NCBI GenBank assembly: GCA_018058095.1
Contig: JAGPCO010000038.1
Location: 1 to 56,059, forward strand
Source of the DNA: Kofleriaceae bacterium
Lineage (GTDB): Bacteria > Myxococcota_A > Polyangia > Haliangiales > Haliangiaceae
Reading direction: 5' to 3'
Length of the DNA stretch: 56,059 nt
Each line of letters starts with the position of its first letter. Within the stretch, counting starts at the first letter, position 1. The notes beneath the pieces were generated by a model. That model made no database searches. It had not been told where the DNA came from and was given only the letters and a program-made list of their open reading frames with translations. Below, piece by piece: positions 25,692-36,663 of the stretch. Position numbers and translations under genes: made by a program.

Positions 25692-27053
25692 ATGGTCCGC
25701 TCCCTGCCCCTCGTCGGCAGCATCATCTCGGTGCTGGCCGGCCCGACCGTGGTGCTGGCGCAGGGGGGCGCGGCCGAGGATCCGCTGCTGGCGCCGCCAC
25801 CACCGGCGCCGCGGCTGGTGTCGTCGTGGTCGGAGGTGCGCGGGTTGCTCGCCCACGCCACCAGCACCCGCCGGGTCATCGCTCGCCGGGACCGGGCCCG
25901 GGCCGAGCAAGGGCTGGCGCGGGCCGGGTTGCACCCGCGGGCGAGCGCGACCGCCGGGTTGACCGGCGATCTGCTCCACCCCGATCGTGCGCCCGGGGTG
26001 GCCCCGGTCAGCGACGTCGAACCGACCGCCCCGCTGCTGACCGTCGCCCTCGGCGCGAGCTGGCCGCTGCTCGACGGCGCGGCGCGGCGCCGTCGCGCCG
26101 CCGCCGACGCCAGCGCGCGCGGCGCCGACCTCGACGTGGTCGACACCGAGCGCGCGCTGGTCGCCGGCGCGGCCCGGGCGCTGCTGGCGGTGCGGGCGGC
26201 GATCCGGGCCAGCGACCTGCACCGGCTCGGGCTGCGCCAGGCGCAGGAGCGGGCCGCGCTGGTGGCGCGGACCTTCCAGCTCGGCGCGGCGACCGAGCTC
26301 GACGTGGTCCGGACCGCGCAGGACGTGGCGCTGGCGCGCAGCGCGGTGATCGCCGGCGACGAGGTGCTGCGCGCGGCGCGCGAGGACCTGGGCCTGGTCC
26401 TGGCCATCGGCGGCGAGGTCGGCCTCGCCGGCACGCTGGCCGGTCCTGAGCACGAGGCCGGGGCCGACCTGCTGGCGCAGATCACCGATCACTGCCGGCC
26501 GCTGGCGGCCGGCGAGCTGCGCGCCGACCGCGCGCGCGCGCGCGCCGAGGTCGCCGCGGCCCAGGCCGAACACGCCGCGGCCCGGGCCCAGGCGTGGCCG
26601 ACGCTCGAGCTGGCCAGCGGGGTGTCGGCCTACAGCGCTCGCCCGGCCCCGGGCCACGTCCCGGCCTGGACCCTGGGCCTGGTGGTGCGGGTGCCGCTGT
26701 GGGAAGGCGGCGCGCGCGCCGCGGCGATCGAGCTGCGTGCGGCCGGCGTGGCCGAGGCCGAGGCGGCACGCGACGAGCTCGATCGCGTCGCCAGCGTGGA
26801 CGCGCAGCGGGCCCGGCGGGGCGACGCCGTCGCGCGCGCCCTGGTCGCCTCCGCGCGTGACGCGCGCGGGTACGCGCAGCGTGTCGACGGCATGATCCGG
26901 CGCGCGTTCGAGATCGGGCGGGCCACCAGCCTCGAGCTGGTGCAGAGCGCCAGCGCCTTGCGGCAGGCCGAGCTGGCCCTGGCCGGGCGCGAGGTCGACC
27001 AGGAGGCGGCGGCGATCGAGGCCCGCCTGGCGGAGGCCCGATGCGCCCCGTGA
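25692..27053 (+). CDS. TolC-family outer-membrane efflux protein
   Basis: 453 residues with a signal peptide (cleavage near VLAQG). Long Ala/Arg/Leu-rich helices fit two outer-membrane-efflux repeats: VDTERALVAGAARALLAVRAAI with FQLGAATELDVVRTAQDVA in the first half, and LVVRVPLWEGGARAAAI with FEIGRATSLELVQSASALRQAE in the second. It forms the outer-membrane channel of the RND pump encoded next. Its stop overlaps the adaptor gene by 13 bp. Confidence 0.88.
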   Translation: MVRSLPLVGSIISVLAGPTVVLAQGGAAEDPLLAPPPPAPRLVSSWSEVRGLLAHATSTRRVIARRDRARAEQGLARAGLHPRASATAGLTGDLLHPDRAPGVAPVSDVEPTAPLLTVALGASWPLLDGAARRRRAAADASARGADLDVVDTERALVAGAARALLAVRAAIRASDLHRLGLRQAQERAALVARTFQLGAATELDVVRTAQDVALARSAVIAGDEVLRAAREDLGLVLAIGGEVGLAGTLAGPEHEAGADLLAQITDHCRPLAAGELRADRARARAEVAAAQAEHAAARAQAWPTLELASGVSAYSARPAPGHVPAWTLGLVVRVPLWEGGARAAAIELRAAGVAEAEAARDELDRVASVDAQRARRGDAVARALVASARDARGYAQRVDGMIRRAFEIGRATSLELVQSASALRQAELALAGREVDQEAAAIEARLAEARCAP

Positions 27054-28300
27054 CGCCGCCGCGCCGGACTCGGTTCGCCCTCGTCGCCGCGCTGCTGGCC
27101 GCCGCGGCGGGCGCGGCCGGCTGCGGCGACGGCGGCGCCGCGGCGCCCGCGGCCCGGCCGGCGCCACCCCGGCCGATCCAGGCGCTGACCATGGCGCCGA
27201 CCCAGGCCCGGGTCACCGGCGACTACCTCGGGACGCTGCTGTCGCGCGCCAGCGTGCTGGTGTTGCCGCAGGTGTCGGGCTACGTCCGCAAGGTCCACGT
27301 CCGCCCGGGGCAGGTCGTCGCCGCCGGTGCGCCGCTGGTCGACATCGACGCGCGCGAGGAGGGGGCGGCCCTGGCCTCGGCCGCGGCCCAGGCCGACTCG
27401 GCCGGCGCCAGCCTGGCCCTGGCCGAGCAGTCGCGGGCCCGGGTCGAGGCCCTGTTCCGCGAAGGGCTGGCCACCGCGCAGGAGCTCGACCAGCGCCGGG
27501 CCGACGTCGCGGCCGCGCAGGCCGCGGTGCGGGCGGCGGGCGCCCAGGTCGCGCAGCGGCGCGTCGCCGTCGGCAACAACGTCGTGCGCGCGCCGGTGCC
27601 GGGGGTGATCGGCGAGGTCGCGACCCGGCTGGGCGACTTCGTCACCGCCTCGACCCGCCTCACCACCATCGCCGGCGAGGACGGCCTCGAGCTCACGGTC
27701 GGGATCCCGGCGGCGCGCGCGCGTGGGCTCGCGCTCGGCGCCCCGGTCGAGGTGCTGACCGATGACGACCGGCTCCTCCACCGCGGCACGGCGTTCTTCA
27801 TCGGCGCCGAGGCCGAGCCCCGGACCCAGCTGGTGGCGGTCAAGACCATGGTCCCGGCCGGCCTCGGGCTGCGGCCGGGCGAGATGGTGCGGGTCCGCGT
27901 CACCTACGCGGTCGAGCAGGCGCTGCAGGTCCCGGCGCTGGCGGTGGTCCGGCAGGGCGGGGCGGCCTTCCTGTTCGTCGTCGGCGAGCGGGCCGGGGCG
28001 CTGGTGGTCGAGCGGCGGCCGGTCCAGCTCGGCGCGCTCGGGCCCGACGGGTTCGTCGTCGCCGCCGGGCTCCACGCCGGCGAGCGGGTCGCGGTGTCCT
28101 CGATCCAGCAGCTGCGCGACGGCGCGGCGGTGGTGATCGAGCCTGCCCCCGGCGCGGGCTCCGGCTCCGGCTCCGGCGCGGGCTCCGGCTCCGGCGCGGG
28201 CGCCGGCTCCGGCGCGGGCGCCGGCTCCGGCGTGGGCTCCGGCTCCGGCGTGGGCTCCGGCGCGGGCGCCGGCTCCGGCGCGGGCTCCGGAGCGAAGTAG
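27041..28300 (+). CDS. RND efflux periplasmic adaptor lipoprotein
   Basis: 419 residues. The signal peptide ends in lipobox GAAGCGDG (Cys near residue 28). The barrel-sandwich hybrid shows as [22 protein letters not shown] and [22 protein letters not shown] around a coiled-coil hairpin with [19 protein letters not shown]. Beta-barrel and membrane-proximal parts follow. The last about 50 residues are only Gly, Ser, Ala and Val after EPAPGAG, an unusual tail for an adaptor, encoded by tandem DNA repeats. It links the pump to the TolC-like channel. Confidence 0.88.
   Translation: MRPVTPPRRTRFALVAALLAAAAGAAGCGDGGAAAPAARPAPPRPIQALTMAPTQARVTGDYLGTLLSRASVLVLPQVSGYVRKVHVRPGQVVAAGAPLVDIDAREEGAALASAAAQADSAGASLALAEQSRARVEALFREGLATAQELDQRRADVAAAQAAVRAAGAQVAQRRVAVGNNVVRAPVPGVIGEVATRLGDFVTASTRLTTIAGEDGLELTVGIPAARARGLALGAPVEVLTDDDRLLHRGTAFFIGAEAEPRTQLVAVKTMVPAGLGLRPGEMVRVRVTYAVEQALQVPALAVVRQGGAAFLFVVGERAGALVVERRPVQLGALGPDGFVVAAGLHAGERVAVSSIQQLRDGAAVVIEPAPGAGSGSGSGAGSGSGAGAGSGAGAGSGVGSGSGVGSGAGAGSGAGSGAK
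28148..28294. repeat. GGCTCCGGCGCGGGC-type tandem repeat coding a Gly/Ser/Ala tail
   Basis: Imperfect units of GGCTCC, GGCGCG, GGCGTG and GGCGCC alternate over about 150 bp at the 3' end of the adaptor gene. The tract is likely to vary in length between strains by slippage. Confidence 0.8.
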
Positions 28301-28307
28301 GCGGCCG

Positions 28308-31300
28308 ATGTTCGCCCGCTTCTTCCTCGACCGGCCGGTGCTGGCCGCGGTCTGCTCGATCCTGATCACCCTGGCCGGTGCGCTCGCCATCCCCGCGCTG
28401 CCCATCTCCCAGTACCCCGACCTGGCGCCGTCCCAGGTCACGGTCACCGCCAGCTACCTCGGCGCCAGCGCCGAGATCGTCGAGACCGCGGTGACCATCC
28501 CCCTCGAGCAGGAGCTCAACGGCGTCGAGGGCATGAAGTACATCTCCTCGACCAGCTCCGGTGACGGCGTCAGCACCATCACGGTCACCTTCGAGCCCAG
28601 CCGCGATCTGGAGATCGCCGCGGTCGACGTCCAGAACCGGGTCGCGCGCGCCGCCGCGCGCTTGCCGGCGCAGGTCAACCAGGCCGGCATCGTGGTCGGC
28701 AAGGCGTCCAACCAGCTGCTGTGCAGCTTCGGCCTGTTCAGCGACGACGACCGCTACGATCCGGCCTTCCTGTCCAACTACGCCGACGTCTACCTCAAGG
28801 ACGCGCTCAAGCGGATCCCGGGCGTGGGTGAGGTCCGGATCTTCGGCGAGCGCAAGTTCGCCATGCGGGTGTGGCTCGATCCGACCAAGCTGGCCCGCCG
28901 CAAGCTGACCGGGCAGGACGTGCTGCGCGCGCTGCAGGAGCAGAACCTGCAGGTCGCGGCCGGGCAGGTCGGGCAGCCGCCATCGCCGCCCGATCAGCCG
29001 TACCAGCTCGCGGTGCGCGCCCAGGGCCGCCTGATCGAGGAGGGCGAGTTCGCCGACATCGTCATCCAGCGCGGTGACGCCGGCGAGCTGGTCCGGATCG
29101 GTGACGTCGGCCGGGTCGAGCTCGGCGCCGAGAACTACGGCACGGCGATGCTGTTCAACGGCCGGCGCGGCGTCGGCCTCGGCATCTTCCAGCTGCCGAC
29201 CGCCAACGCCCTCGAGGTGCGGGACGCGGTGGTGGCCGAGCTGGCCCGGCGTTCGCGCGGGTTTCCGCCGGGCATGCGCTACGCCTCCGGCACCGACACC
29301 ACGCTGGCGGTGCGGGCCTCGGTCGACGAGGTGACGACGACGCTGCTCGAGGCGATCGGCCTGGTCATCCTGGTCATCTTCGTGTTCCTGCACGGCTGGC
29401 GCAGCGTGCTGATCACCGCGATCACCCTGCCGGTGTCGCTGGTCGGCACGTTCGCGTTCGTGCAGCTGCTCGGCTTCTCGATCAACACGCTCACCCTGTT
29501 CGGGCTGACCCTCGCCACCGGCCTGGTGGTCGACGACGCCATCGTCGTGGTCGAGAACATCGAGCGCCTCCTCCACGAGCGCGGGTTGTCCCCGCGCCAG
29601 GCCGCGGCGGCGGCGATGCGCGAGGTGTCGGGCGCGGTGGTCGCGACCTCGATCGTGCTGATCGCGGTGTTCGTCCCGGTCGCGTTCTTCCCCGGCACGA
29701 CCGGCGCCATCTACCGCCAGTTCGCGCTCACCATCGCCGCCTCGGTCGCGATCTCCACGTTCTGCGCGCTGACCCTGACGCCGGCGTTCAGCGCGCTCCT
29801 GTTGCGCGGCAGCACCGGGCCGAAGTGGGCCGGCTTCCGCGCCGTCGATCGCGCGCTCGATGCCACCCGGGCCGGCTACCGCCGCCTGCTGCGCCGGCTG
29901 CTGCACCACCGCGTGGTGCTGCTGGCGGCGTTCGTGGCCTGCCTGGTCGGGACCGGCCTCTTGTACCGGACCGTGCCGACCGGCTTCATCCCCGACGAGG
30001 ATCAGGGCTACCTGATCATCGCGGTGCAGGGCCCGGACGGGATGCCCTTCGTCGACAACCAGCGGGTCGTGCGCGAGGTGCAGGCCATCCTCGAGCAGCA
30101 GCCGGAGGTCAAGGCCAAGTTCATGGTGTCGGGCGTGTCGCCGAGCGGGACCGGCGCCAACTTCGCGCAGATCTTCGTGCCCCTGGTGCCCTGGTCGCAG
30201 CGGTCGGGCCCGGGCCAGTCGGTCGCCGCCATGGTCGAGCGGCTGCGCGGGCCGCTGTCCCGCATCGGCCGGGCCCGGGTCACGCCGTTCCAGCCGCCTA
30301 CCATCCGCGGCGTCGGCGCGGTCGGCGGCTTCCAGCTCATCGTCGAGGACCTCGCGGTCGGGCGCTCGCTCGACGAGCTGGCCGCGGCCACCAGCGCGCT
30401 GGTCGCGGCCGCCGGCAAGGAGCCACGCCTGCGCGGCGTGTTCTCGTCGTTCACCGCCAACACCCCGATCATCTCGGCCGAGGTCGACCGCGCCAAGGCC
30501 AAGGCGCTCGGGCTCGGCGTCGATCAGGTGTACGGCACCATGCAGCTGTTCATGGGCAGCCAGTACGTCAGCGACTTCAACTACGCCAACCGGACCTACC
30601 GCGTGTACCTGCAGGCCGACGCCCCGTTTCGCGATCAGGCCAGCGACATCGGCGGCTACTACGCGCGGACCGACGCCGGCGACATGCTGCCGCTCGAGTC
30701 GGTGGTGCAGGCCCGGCCGGCCACCTCGGCCCAGCTCATCCGCCGCTACAACCTGTTCCGGGCGGCCGAGGTCAACGGCGCCGGCGCGCCCGGGGTCTCG
30801 ACCGGGCAGGCGCTGGCGCTGATGCAGGGCCTGGCCGGGCGCACCCTGCCGCCGGACATCACCACCGAGTGGACCGGGCTCAGCCGCGAGCAGCAGGAGT
30901 CGGGGCAGCAGACGATCGTGATCTTCGTCCTCGGCCTGGTCTTCGTCTTCCTGGTCCTGGCCGCTCAGTACGAGAGCTTCTTGTTGCCGCTGGTGATCAT
31001 CCTGGCGGTGCCGCTCGCCATCCTCGGCGGGCTCGGGTTGCAGGCCAGCCGCGGCCTGGTCAACGACGTGTTCTGTCAGATCGGGCTGGTCATGCTGATC
31101 GGCCTGGCCAGCAAGAACGCCATCCTCATCGTCGAGTTCGCCGAGCAGCTGCGGCGGCGCGGCCAGGCCCCGCTCGACGCGGTCATCGAGGCGGCCGGGC
31201 AGCGGCTCCGGCCCATCCTGATGACCTCGATCGCCTTCCTGCTCGGGGTGGTGCCGCTGCTGGTGGCGTCCGGCGCCGGCGCCGCGGCCCGGGTCTCGCT

Positions 31301-31427
31301 CGGCACCACGGTCTTCGGCGGCATGCTGGTGTCGACGGTGGTGAACCTCGTCTTCATCCCCGCCATCTACGTCCTGATCCGGCGAGGCCCGGCCACGGTC
31401 CCGGCCACCGCCGACGAGCCGGGCTGA
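28308..31427 (+). CDS. RND multidrug efflux transporter, HAE1 (AcrB-like) family
   Basis: 1039 residues, the normal AcrB length, starting [14 protein letters not shown]. Features include [32 protein letters not shown], and the proton-relay helix [22 protein letters not shown] with its Asp pair. [14 protein letters not shown] opens the second half, and [21 protein letters not shown] carries the relay Lys. It should export hydrophobic or amphiphilic compounds by proton antiport. It lies 7 bp after the adaptor, completing a three-gene operon. No regulator gene is adjacent. Confidence 0.93.
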   Translation: MFARFFLDRPVLAAVCSILITLAGALAIPALPISQYPDLAPSQVTVTASYLGASAEIVETAVTIPLEQELNGVEGMKYISSTSSGDGVSTITVTFEPSRDLEIAAVDVQNRVARAAARLPAQVNQAGIVVGKASNQLLCSFGLFSDDDRYDPAFLSNYADVYLKDALKRIPGVGEVRIFGERKFAMRVWLDPTKLARRKLTGQDVLRALQEQNLQVAAGQVGQPPSPPDQPYQLAVRAQGRLIEEGEFADIVIQRGDAGELVRIGDVGRVELGAENYGTAMLFNGRRGVGLGIFQLPTANALEVRDAVVAELARRSRGFPPGMRYASGTDTTLAVRASVDEVTTTLLEAIGLVILVIFVFLHGWRSVLITAITLPVSLVGTFAFVQLLGFSINTLTLFGLTLATGLVVDDAIVVVENIERLLHERGLSPRQAAAAAMREVSGAVVATSIVLIAVFVPVAFFPGTTGAIYRQFALTIAASVAISTFCALTLTPAFSALLLRGSTGPKWAGFRAVDRALDATRAGYRRLLRRLLHHRVVLLAAFVACLVGTGLLYRTVPTGFIPDEDQGYLIIAVQGPDGMPFVDNQRVVREVQAILEQQPEVKAKFMVSGVSPSGTGANFAQIFVPLVPWSQRSGPGQSVAAMVERLRGPLSRIGRARVTPFQPPTIRGVGAVGGFQLIVEDLAVGRSLDELAAATSALVAAAGKEPRLRGVFSSFTANTPIISAEVDRAKAKALGLGVDQVYGTMQLFMGSQYVSDFNYANRTYRVYLQADAPFRDQASDIGGYYARTDAGDMLPLESVVQARPATSAQLIRRYNLFRAAEVNGAGAPGVSTGQALALMQGLAGRTLPPDITTEWTGLSREQQESGQQTIVIFVLGLVFVFLVLAAQYESFLLPLVIILAVPLAILGGLGLQASRGLVNDVFCQIGLVMLIGLASKNAILIVEFAEQLRRRGQAPLDAVIEAAGQRLRPILMTSIAFLLGVVPLLVASGAGAAARVSLGTTVFGGMLVSTVVNLVFIPAIYVLIRRGPATVPATADEPG

Positions 31428-31439
31428 GCGGCGCCGCTC
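31426..31439. terminator. Palindrome at the end of the RND operon
   Basis: GAGCGGCGCCGCTC is a perfect 14-bp palindrome overlapping the RND stop codon, in the 30-bp gap between convergent genes. A hairpin could form but no T-run follows. Confidence 0.35.
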
Positions 31440-31457
31440 GCCGCCGCTCGCGGCCGT

Positions 31458-31934
31458 TCAGAGCTGATCGGCCTCGAGCTGAGCCAGGCGGCCGCGCTGA
31501 CGGTCGAGCGCGGCCCGCAGCTGCCGCTGCGACATCTCCTCGCGCAGCCGGGCCGCGCGGTCGCGCCCGGCCCGGCCGACCGCGGCCAGGGCGACGATGC
31601 GGGCCAGGCTGGTCATCACCTGGGTCGCGGCCTCGACCACCGCCATCTGCTCGTCGACGTCGCGCAGCGAGCGCTCGAGCGCCGGCAACAGGCGGTCGAA
31701 CACCTGGTCGGCGTCGCCGAGGATCACGTCCTCGCGGTCGCCCCAGGCCAGCCGGCGCGCGACCGCGTCGTGCAGGCCGAGGTCGACGTCGGGCATCGAC
31801 ATCGACTCGCTCACCGCCAGCGCCCGCAGCAGGGTGTCGAACACCTCGGCGCCGGGCGGGTCGCGATCGCCGTGTTCGACCGTGTCGAGCACCTCGTCGC
31901 GCAGCACCGCGATCCGTTCGGCCAGTGGTGTCAC
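31458..31934 (-). CDS. Helical protein of unknown function, coupled to PP2C
   Basis: 158 residues starting at GTG that overlaps the phosphatase stop (GTGA). The sequence is charged and predicted largely helical, ending in a likely coiled coil (RLREEMSQRQLRAALDRQ and onward). No signal peptide, membrane helix or known motif was recognised. The overlap suggests it works with or is balanced against the phosphatase. Confidence 0.65.
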   Translation of the reverse strand: MTPLAERIAVLRDEVLDTVEHGDRDPPGAEVFDTLLRALAVSESMSMPDVDLGLHDAVARRLAWGDREDVILGDADQVFDRLLPALERSLRDVDEQMAVVEAATQVMTSLARIVALAAVGRAGRDRAARLREEMSQRQLRAALDRQRGRLAQLEADQL

Positions 31935-33793
31935 GAGCCCCCCTCGATCGTGGTGTTGGCCAGGTCCCATGGCGAGTCGCCCAGGCCGTCGCCGAGCGGG
32001 TCGTCCACGCTGGGCGACGGTCCGTCGAGCCCGGTCGCGCTGCGCAGCTCCAGCTCGGCCAGGCGTCGCTCGACCCGCAGCGCCTCGCGCCGCAGCTCCG
32101 CGGTCTTGGTCTGCTCGCGCCGCAGCCGGTCGGCCGCCGGCTCGGCCGCCTCGACCACCAGCGCCGCCACCGTGCCGGCCAGGCGCTGGTGCGCGGCGCC
32201 GACCCGGCGCAGCACCCCGGCCTTGACCGCTGGCGCCGCGGCCAGGCGATGGACCCCGGTCACCACCAGCAGGCGGGCCCGCTCGAGCGCGTCGAACAGC
32301 GGCGCCACGCCGGCCTCGTCGATGGTGCGCACGCCGTACAGGTCGCGCGCGCCCAGCTCGGCCACGGCCTCGCCGCCGGCCTCGGTGGCGATGGCCTCGA
32401 TGGTGGACAGGACGTGCTCGACCAGGGGCAGGCCACCGGCTCCGCTGCGGGCCGAGCGGACCGCGCCGCGGACCGCCGCCTGCAGCTCGGCGCTCAGGCC
32501 GCCATCGTCGGTGCGGGCGCGCCGGCCCATGAACGGGATGGTCGGCTGGTCGAGGAAGCGGGCCGACTCGTCGCTGCCGGCCGCGTCGCCGTGGGCCGGG
32601 TGCGCCGCGTGCAGCGCGACCAGCTCGGCGTCGAGCGCGCGCAGCTGCTCGTCGAGCACGCTGCCGATGGCCAGCTCGGCCACGACGAGGGCGCGGGTCA
32701 GCGCGGTGTCGAGCAGGTCGAGCAGCGCCGGGTCCTCGGTCCGCAGCTCGTCCATCACCACCCGGGCCGCCGCCACCAGGTGATCGATCAGGGCGCGGAG
32801 CGGCCCCCACTCGCCGCCGCGGCCGAGCCATCCGACCGCGAGGTTGTGGGCGTAGGTCCACACGTTGACGCCGGTCGACTTCTCGAGGTCGTGGAAGATG
32901 GCCTGGGCCAGGCTGCCGGCGATGAGCTCGACCCGCTCGCCCGGCGGCAACGACGCGGCGATGGGAGAGGCTCCGACCCCGCGCTCCTTGGCCGCGGCCA
33001 GGAAGCGGGCCCGCCGCTGCCACCACGCGGTCGCGCCCCGGGTCCGCACCACCTGGGTCGTGGTCGGGGCCGGGGCGGTCGCCTCGAGGACGATGGTCGA
33101 CACGTTGTCGCCACCGCCGCCGCGCAGGGCCAGCTCGACCAGGTCGCGCGCGACCTGGTCGGGTGGGTCACCCGAGCCGAGCAGGTACTGCACCGCCTCG
33201 ACCGTGGCGAAGCCGTACAAACCGTCGGAGCACAGCAGCAGCCGATCGCCGCCGCGCAGCTCGACCTCCGCGAAGTCGATCTTGGCCTCGGGGCGGGCGC
33301 CCAGGTTGCGCGACAGCACGTTCTTGTAGGCGTGGCGCTCGCCATCCTCGGCGGTGATCACCCCACGCTCGACCAGCTCGGCGATGATCGTGTGGTCCCG
33401 GGTCATCTGCATCAAGCGGCCGTCGCGCAGCAGGTAGGCCCGGCTGTCGCCGACGTGGCCGATGATGACCTTGCCGTCCTCGACCAGGCAGGCGACGACG
33501 GTGGTGCCCATGCCCTGGCGCTCGCGGTTGGCGCTGGCCAGGGCGTGGACGTGGCCACACGCGGCCTGGATGGCCTGCTCGAGCAGGGCCCGGCCGCCCA
33601 GGCCGGCCGGAGGCTCCTGCACCACCTCGATCAGGCGGTCGCGCGCGGCCTGGGCCGCCACGTCGCCGCCGGCCACCCCGCCCATCCCGTCGAACACCGC
33701 GTACAGGCCGCGGCGTGGATCGACCACGATGGTGTCCTCGTTCTTGGCCCGGACCAGGCCCACGTTGGTCTCGCCGGCGGCGCGGACCTTCAC
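31931..33793 (-). CDS. PP2C-type Ser/Thr phosphatase with long helical C-terminal extension
   Basis: 620 residues. Residues about 1-245 are a complete PP2C domain: TNVGLVRAKNEDTIVV, YAVFDGMGGVAGGD, GHVGDSRAYLLRDG, TRDHT, LLLCSDGLYGF and GGGGDNVSTIVL, giving the metal Asp residues. The remaining about 370 residues are Ala/Leu/Glu-rich and helical, with no known domain and an Arg/Glu coiled-coil stretch near residue 550. It starts at GTG overlapping the upstream stop. Myxobacteria have many Ser/Thr kinases that such an enzyme could oppose; no kinase is in the window. Confidence 0.88.
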   Translation of the reverse strand: MKVRAAGETNVGLVRAKNEDTIVVDPRRGLYAVFDGMGGVAGGDVAAQAARDRLIEVVQEPPAGLGGRALLEQAIQAACGHVHALASANRERQGMGTTVVACLVEDGKVIIGHVGDSRAYLLRDGRLMQMTRDHTIIAELVERGVITAEDGERHAYKNVLSRNLGARPEAKIDFAEVELRGGDRLLLCSDGLYGFATVEAVQYLLGSGDPPDQVARDLVELALRGGGGDNVSTIVLEATAPAPTTTQVVRTRGATAWWQRRARFLAAAKERGVGASPIAASLPPGERVELIAGSLAQAIFHDLEKSTGVNVWTYAHNLAVGWLGRGGEWGPLRALIDHLVAAARVVMDELRTEDPALLDLLDTALTRALVVAELAIGSVLDEQLRALDAELVALHAAHPAHGDAAGSDESARFLDQPTIPFMGRRARTDDGGLSAELQAAVRGAVRSARSGAGGLPLVEHVLSTIEAIATEAGGEAVAELGARDLYGVRTIDEAGVAPLFDALERARLLVVTGVHRLAAAPAVKAGVLRRVGAAHQRLAGTVAALVVEAAEPAADRLRREQTKTAELRREALRVERRLAELELRSATGLDGPSPSVDDPLGDGLGDSPWDLANTTIEGGS

Positions 33794-34245
33794 GGCGCAC
33801 CATCCTCGAGCACACGCTTGTGGGCGCGGCGGCGCCCGAGCTCCTCGGCGATCACGTTGTTGGCCAGGCGGGCCGTCGCCGCGGTCGCATGGGTCAGGGC
33901 CCGGACCAGGTCCCCCGCGCCCGGTCGCCCGGCCAGCTCCTCGCTGACGATCTGGGCCGACACGTCGCCGATGGCGACCAGCGTGCCGAGCGCGGCGCCG
34001 GCGCCCTGGGCCTCGGCCGCACGCATGGCCAGGTAGGTGTGGATGAAGTCGCGCTGGGTCGCCTCGTCGCGGGTCAGCAGGAACGAGACGAGGCGGTCGA
34101 GCAGCGACGACAGCTGCGCCGCCGCGGTCTGGTCGTCGCAGCGGGCCAGGACCGGGTCGAGCGACCCGCGCAGCTCGACCAGCCTGGCGATGATGCGCGG
34201 TCGCACGCCCTCGAACAGCTGGACGTTGGGCGATGGGCCCGACAC
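33790..34245 (-). CDS. Helical protein of unknown function, first gene of the PP2C operon
   Basis: 151 residues from GTG 34245. It looks all-helical, with segments VRPRIIARLVELRGSLDPVL, LLDRLVSFLLTRDEATQRDF and ATAATARLANNVIAEELGRR. No known family was recognised. Its stop overlaps the start of the phosphatase (GTGA), so the three genes 34245 to 31458 form a tight translationally coupled set. Confidence 0.65.
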   Translation of the reverse strand: MSGPSPNVQLFEGVRPRIIARLVELRGSLDPVLARCDDQTAAAQLSSLLDRLVSFLLTRDEATQRDFIHTYLAMRAAEAQGAGAALGTLVAIGDVSAQIVSEELAGRPGAGDLVRALTHATAATARLANNVIAEELGRRRAHKRVLEDGAP

Positions 34246-34370
34246 CGTGACGATGCTACACCCCCGCCTCGACCGGTGGGGCCTGGTGGTCAGCGATCTG
34301 GCCGCCGGCTCGGCGCAGCGACTCCGGCGCGTGCGGCCGCCCATGGCCGAGGCCCTGGTAGACTGCGGCG

Positions 34371-35675
34371 ATGTCGTCGCCCTACGCCGCGCGCCGCGCC
34401 GCGCTGATGGAGCAGATCGGGCCGGGTGGGGTCGCGCTGGTGTCGTCGCTGCCGGAGCGGGTCCGCAACGGCGATGCCCACCACCTGTTCCGGCAGCACT
34501 CCGACGTGCTGTACCTGACCGGCTTCGCCGAGCCGGACTGCACCGTCGTGCTGCGGCCGGGCGCCGACAGCGAGCGGTTCGTGATGTTCGTCCGCCCGCG
34601 CGATCCGGAGATGGAGGTGTGGGACGGGCGACGGGCCGGCGTCGACGGTGCTCGCACCACCCACGGCGCCGACGCCGCCTACCCGATCGCCGAGCTGGGC
34701 CAGCGCCTGCCCGACCTGTTGGCCAACTGCGACGAGCTGCACTACGCGCTCGGCGTCGACCCGGCCATGGACACCCGCGTGGCTGGCATCCTGGCCCGCC
34801 TGCGCCGGACCGAGAAGAAGGGCAAGCGACCACCACGCGCGGTGGTCGATCCGCGTCACTCCGTGCACGAGCTGCGGCTGCACAAGGGCCCGGAGGAGAT
34901 CGCCGCGCTGCGCCGCGCCGGCGAGATCTCGGCCGCCGCCCACGTCGAGGCAATGCGGGCCGGCGCGCCTGGCACCTTCGAGTACCAGCTCGAGGCCATC
35001 CTCGGCTTCCAGTTCCGCAAGCACGGCGGCGTCGGGCCGGGCTACAGCTCCATCGTCGGCGCCGGCGTCAACGCGACCATCCTGCACTACGTCGAGAACA
35101 GCCGGGCCATCGCCGCGGGCGAGCTGGTCCTGGTCGACGCCGGCTGCGAGTACGACCACTACACCGCCGACATCACGCGGACCTGGCCGGCCTCGGGCCA
35201 GTTCAGCCCGGCCCAGCGCGAGGTGTACGACCTGGTGCTGGACGTACAGGAGTCGGCCATCGCCCTGGCGGTGCCGGGCGCGACGCTCGACCAGCTGCAC
35301 GACCACTGCGTCCGTCGCCTGACCGAGGGCATGATCCGCCTCGGCCTCTTGACCGGGACCGTCGACGATCGGCTGGCCGACGGCAGCTACAAGCGCTTCT
35401 ACATGCACGGCACGTCGCACTGGCTGGGCATGGACGTCCACGACGTCGGCGCCTACACCCGTGGTGGCAAGGCCCGCCCGCTCGTGCCGGGCATGGTGCT
35501 GACCGTCGAGCCAGGCCTTTACGTCGCGGCCGACGCCGACGGCGTGCCCGAGCGGCTGCGTGGCATCGGCGTGCGCATCGAGGACGACGTGCTGGTCACC
35601 ACCGGGGCGCCCGACGTGCTCACCCGCGACTGCCCCAAGGCCGTGGCCGAGCTCGAGCGCCTGTGCACGCGCTGA
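34371..35675 (+). CDS. pepP: Xaa-Pro aminopeptidase (aminopeptidase P)
   Basis: 434 residues, matching bacterial aminopeptidase P. The N-terminal domain contains FRQHSDVLYLTGFAEPDC. The catalytic pita-bread fold has the two metal Asp residues in VLVDAGCEYDHYTADITRTWP, the His in HGTSHWLGMDVHD, and the Glu residues in TVEPGLYV and RIEDDVLVT. It removes N-terminal residues preceding proline, using two metal ions in the cytoplasm. It is divergent from the PP2C operon across 125 bp. Confidence 0.92.
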   Translation: MSSPYAARRAALMEQIGPGGVALVSSLPERVRNGDAHHLFRQHSDVLYLTGFAEPDCTVVLRPGADSERFVMFVRPRDPEMEVWDGRRAGVDGARTTHGADAAYPIAELGQRLPDLLANCDELHYALGVDPAMDTRVAGILARLRRTEKKGKRPPRAVVDPRHSVHELRLHKGPEEIAALRRAGEISAAAHVEAMRAGAPGTFEYQLEAILGFQFRKHGGVGPGYSSIVGAGVNATILHYVENSRAIAAGELVLVDAGCEYDHYTADITRTWPASGQFSPAQREVYDLVLDVQESAIALAVPGATLDQLHDHCVRRLTEGMIRLGLLTGTVDDRLADGSYKRFYMHGTSHWLGMDVHDVGAYTRGGKARPLVPGMVLTVEPGLYVAADADGVPERLRGIGVRIEDDVLVTTGAPDVLTRDCPKAVAELERLCTR

Positions 35676-35790
35676 GCGCACCCGACGAGGCGCCAGGCCG
35701 TCGCCGCCTCCGTCCCGGCGCACGCGCTCGCGTTCCTCGAGCGGCTCGTCGCCATGCGGGCTCGTCTGGCCGGAGCTTGACCGCCCGGAC

Positions 35791-35868
35791 GGGCACGGGC
35801 ACGGGCACGGGCACGGGCACGGGGCAGGTCGCTGCAAACGCGGCTGCGCCGCGTTTGTCAGCGTCCTG

Positions 35869-35874
<6 letters not shown>
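35791..35874. repeat. Intergenic module B: GGGCAC hexamer tract plus REP-like hairpin
   Basis: About five GGGCAC hexamers are followed by a long hairpin at 35824-35869: outer arms GCAGGTCGCT and AGCGTCCTGC, inner arms CAAACGCGGC and GCCGCGTTTG, loop TGC. It closes with CTAG at 35869-35872, and the TAG on the minus strand is the stop codon of the PilZ gene. The module recurs almost identically at 37788-37877. It may terminate both pepP and the PilZ gene. Confidence 0.85.
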
Positions 35875-36546
<672 letters not shown>

Positions 36547-36663
36547 CGCAGGTGATCATGCCAGAAGCGGCGATCGCCGTGTCGACTGGCCGACCTGGCC
36601 AGCCAGGTTGAACTCGATTTTCGCCGGTTGACCCGGGGCCCAGGCTGGGCCAGGTTGGCCCCG

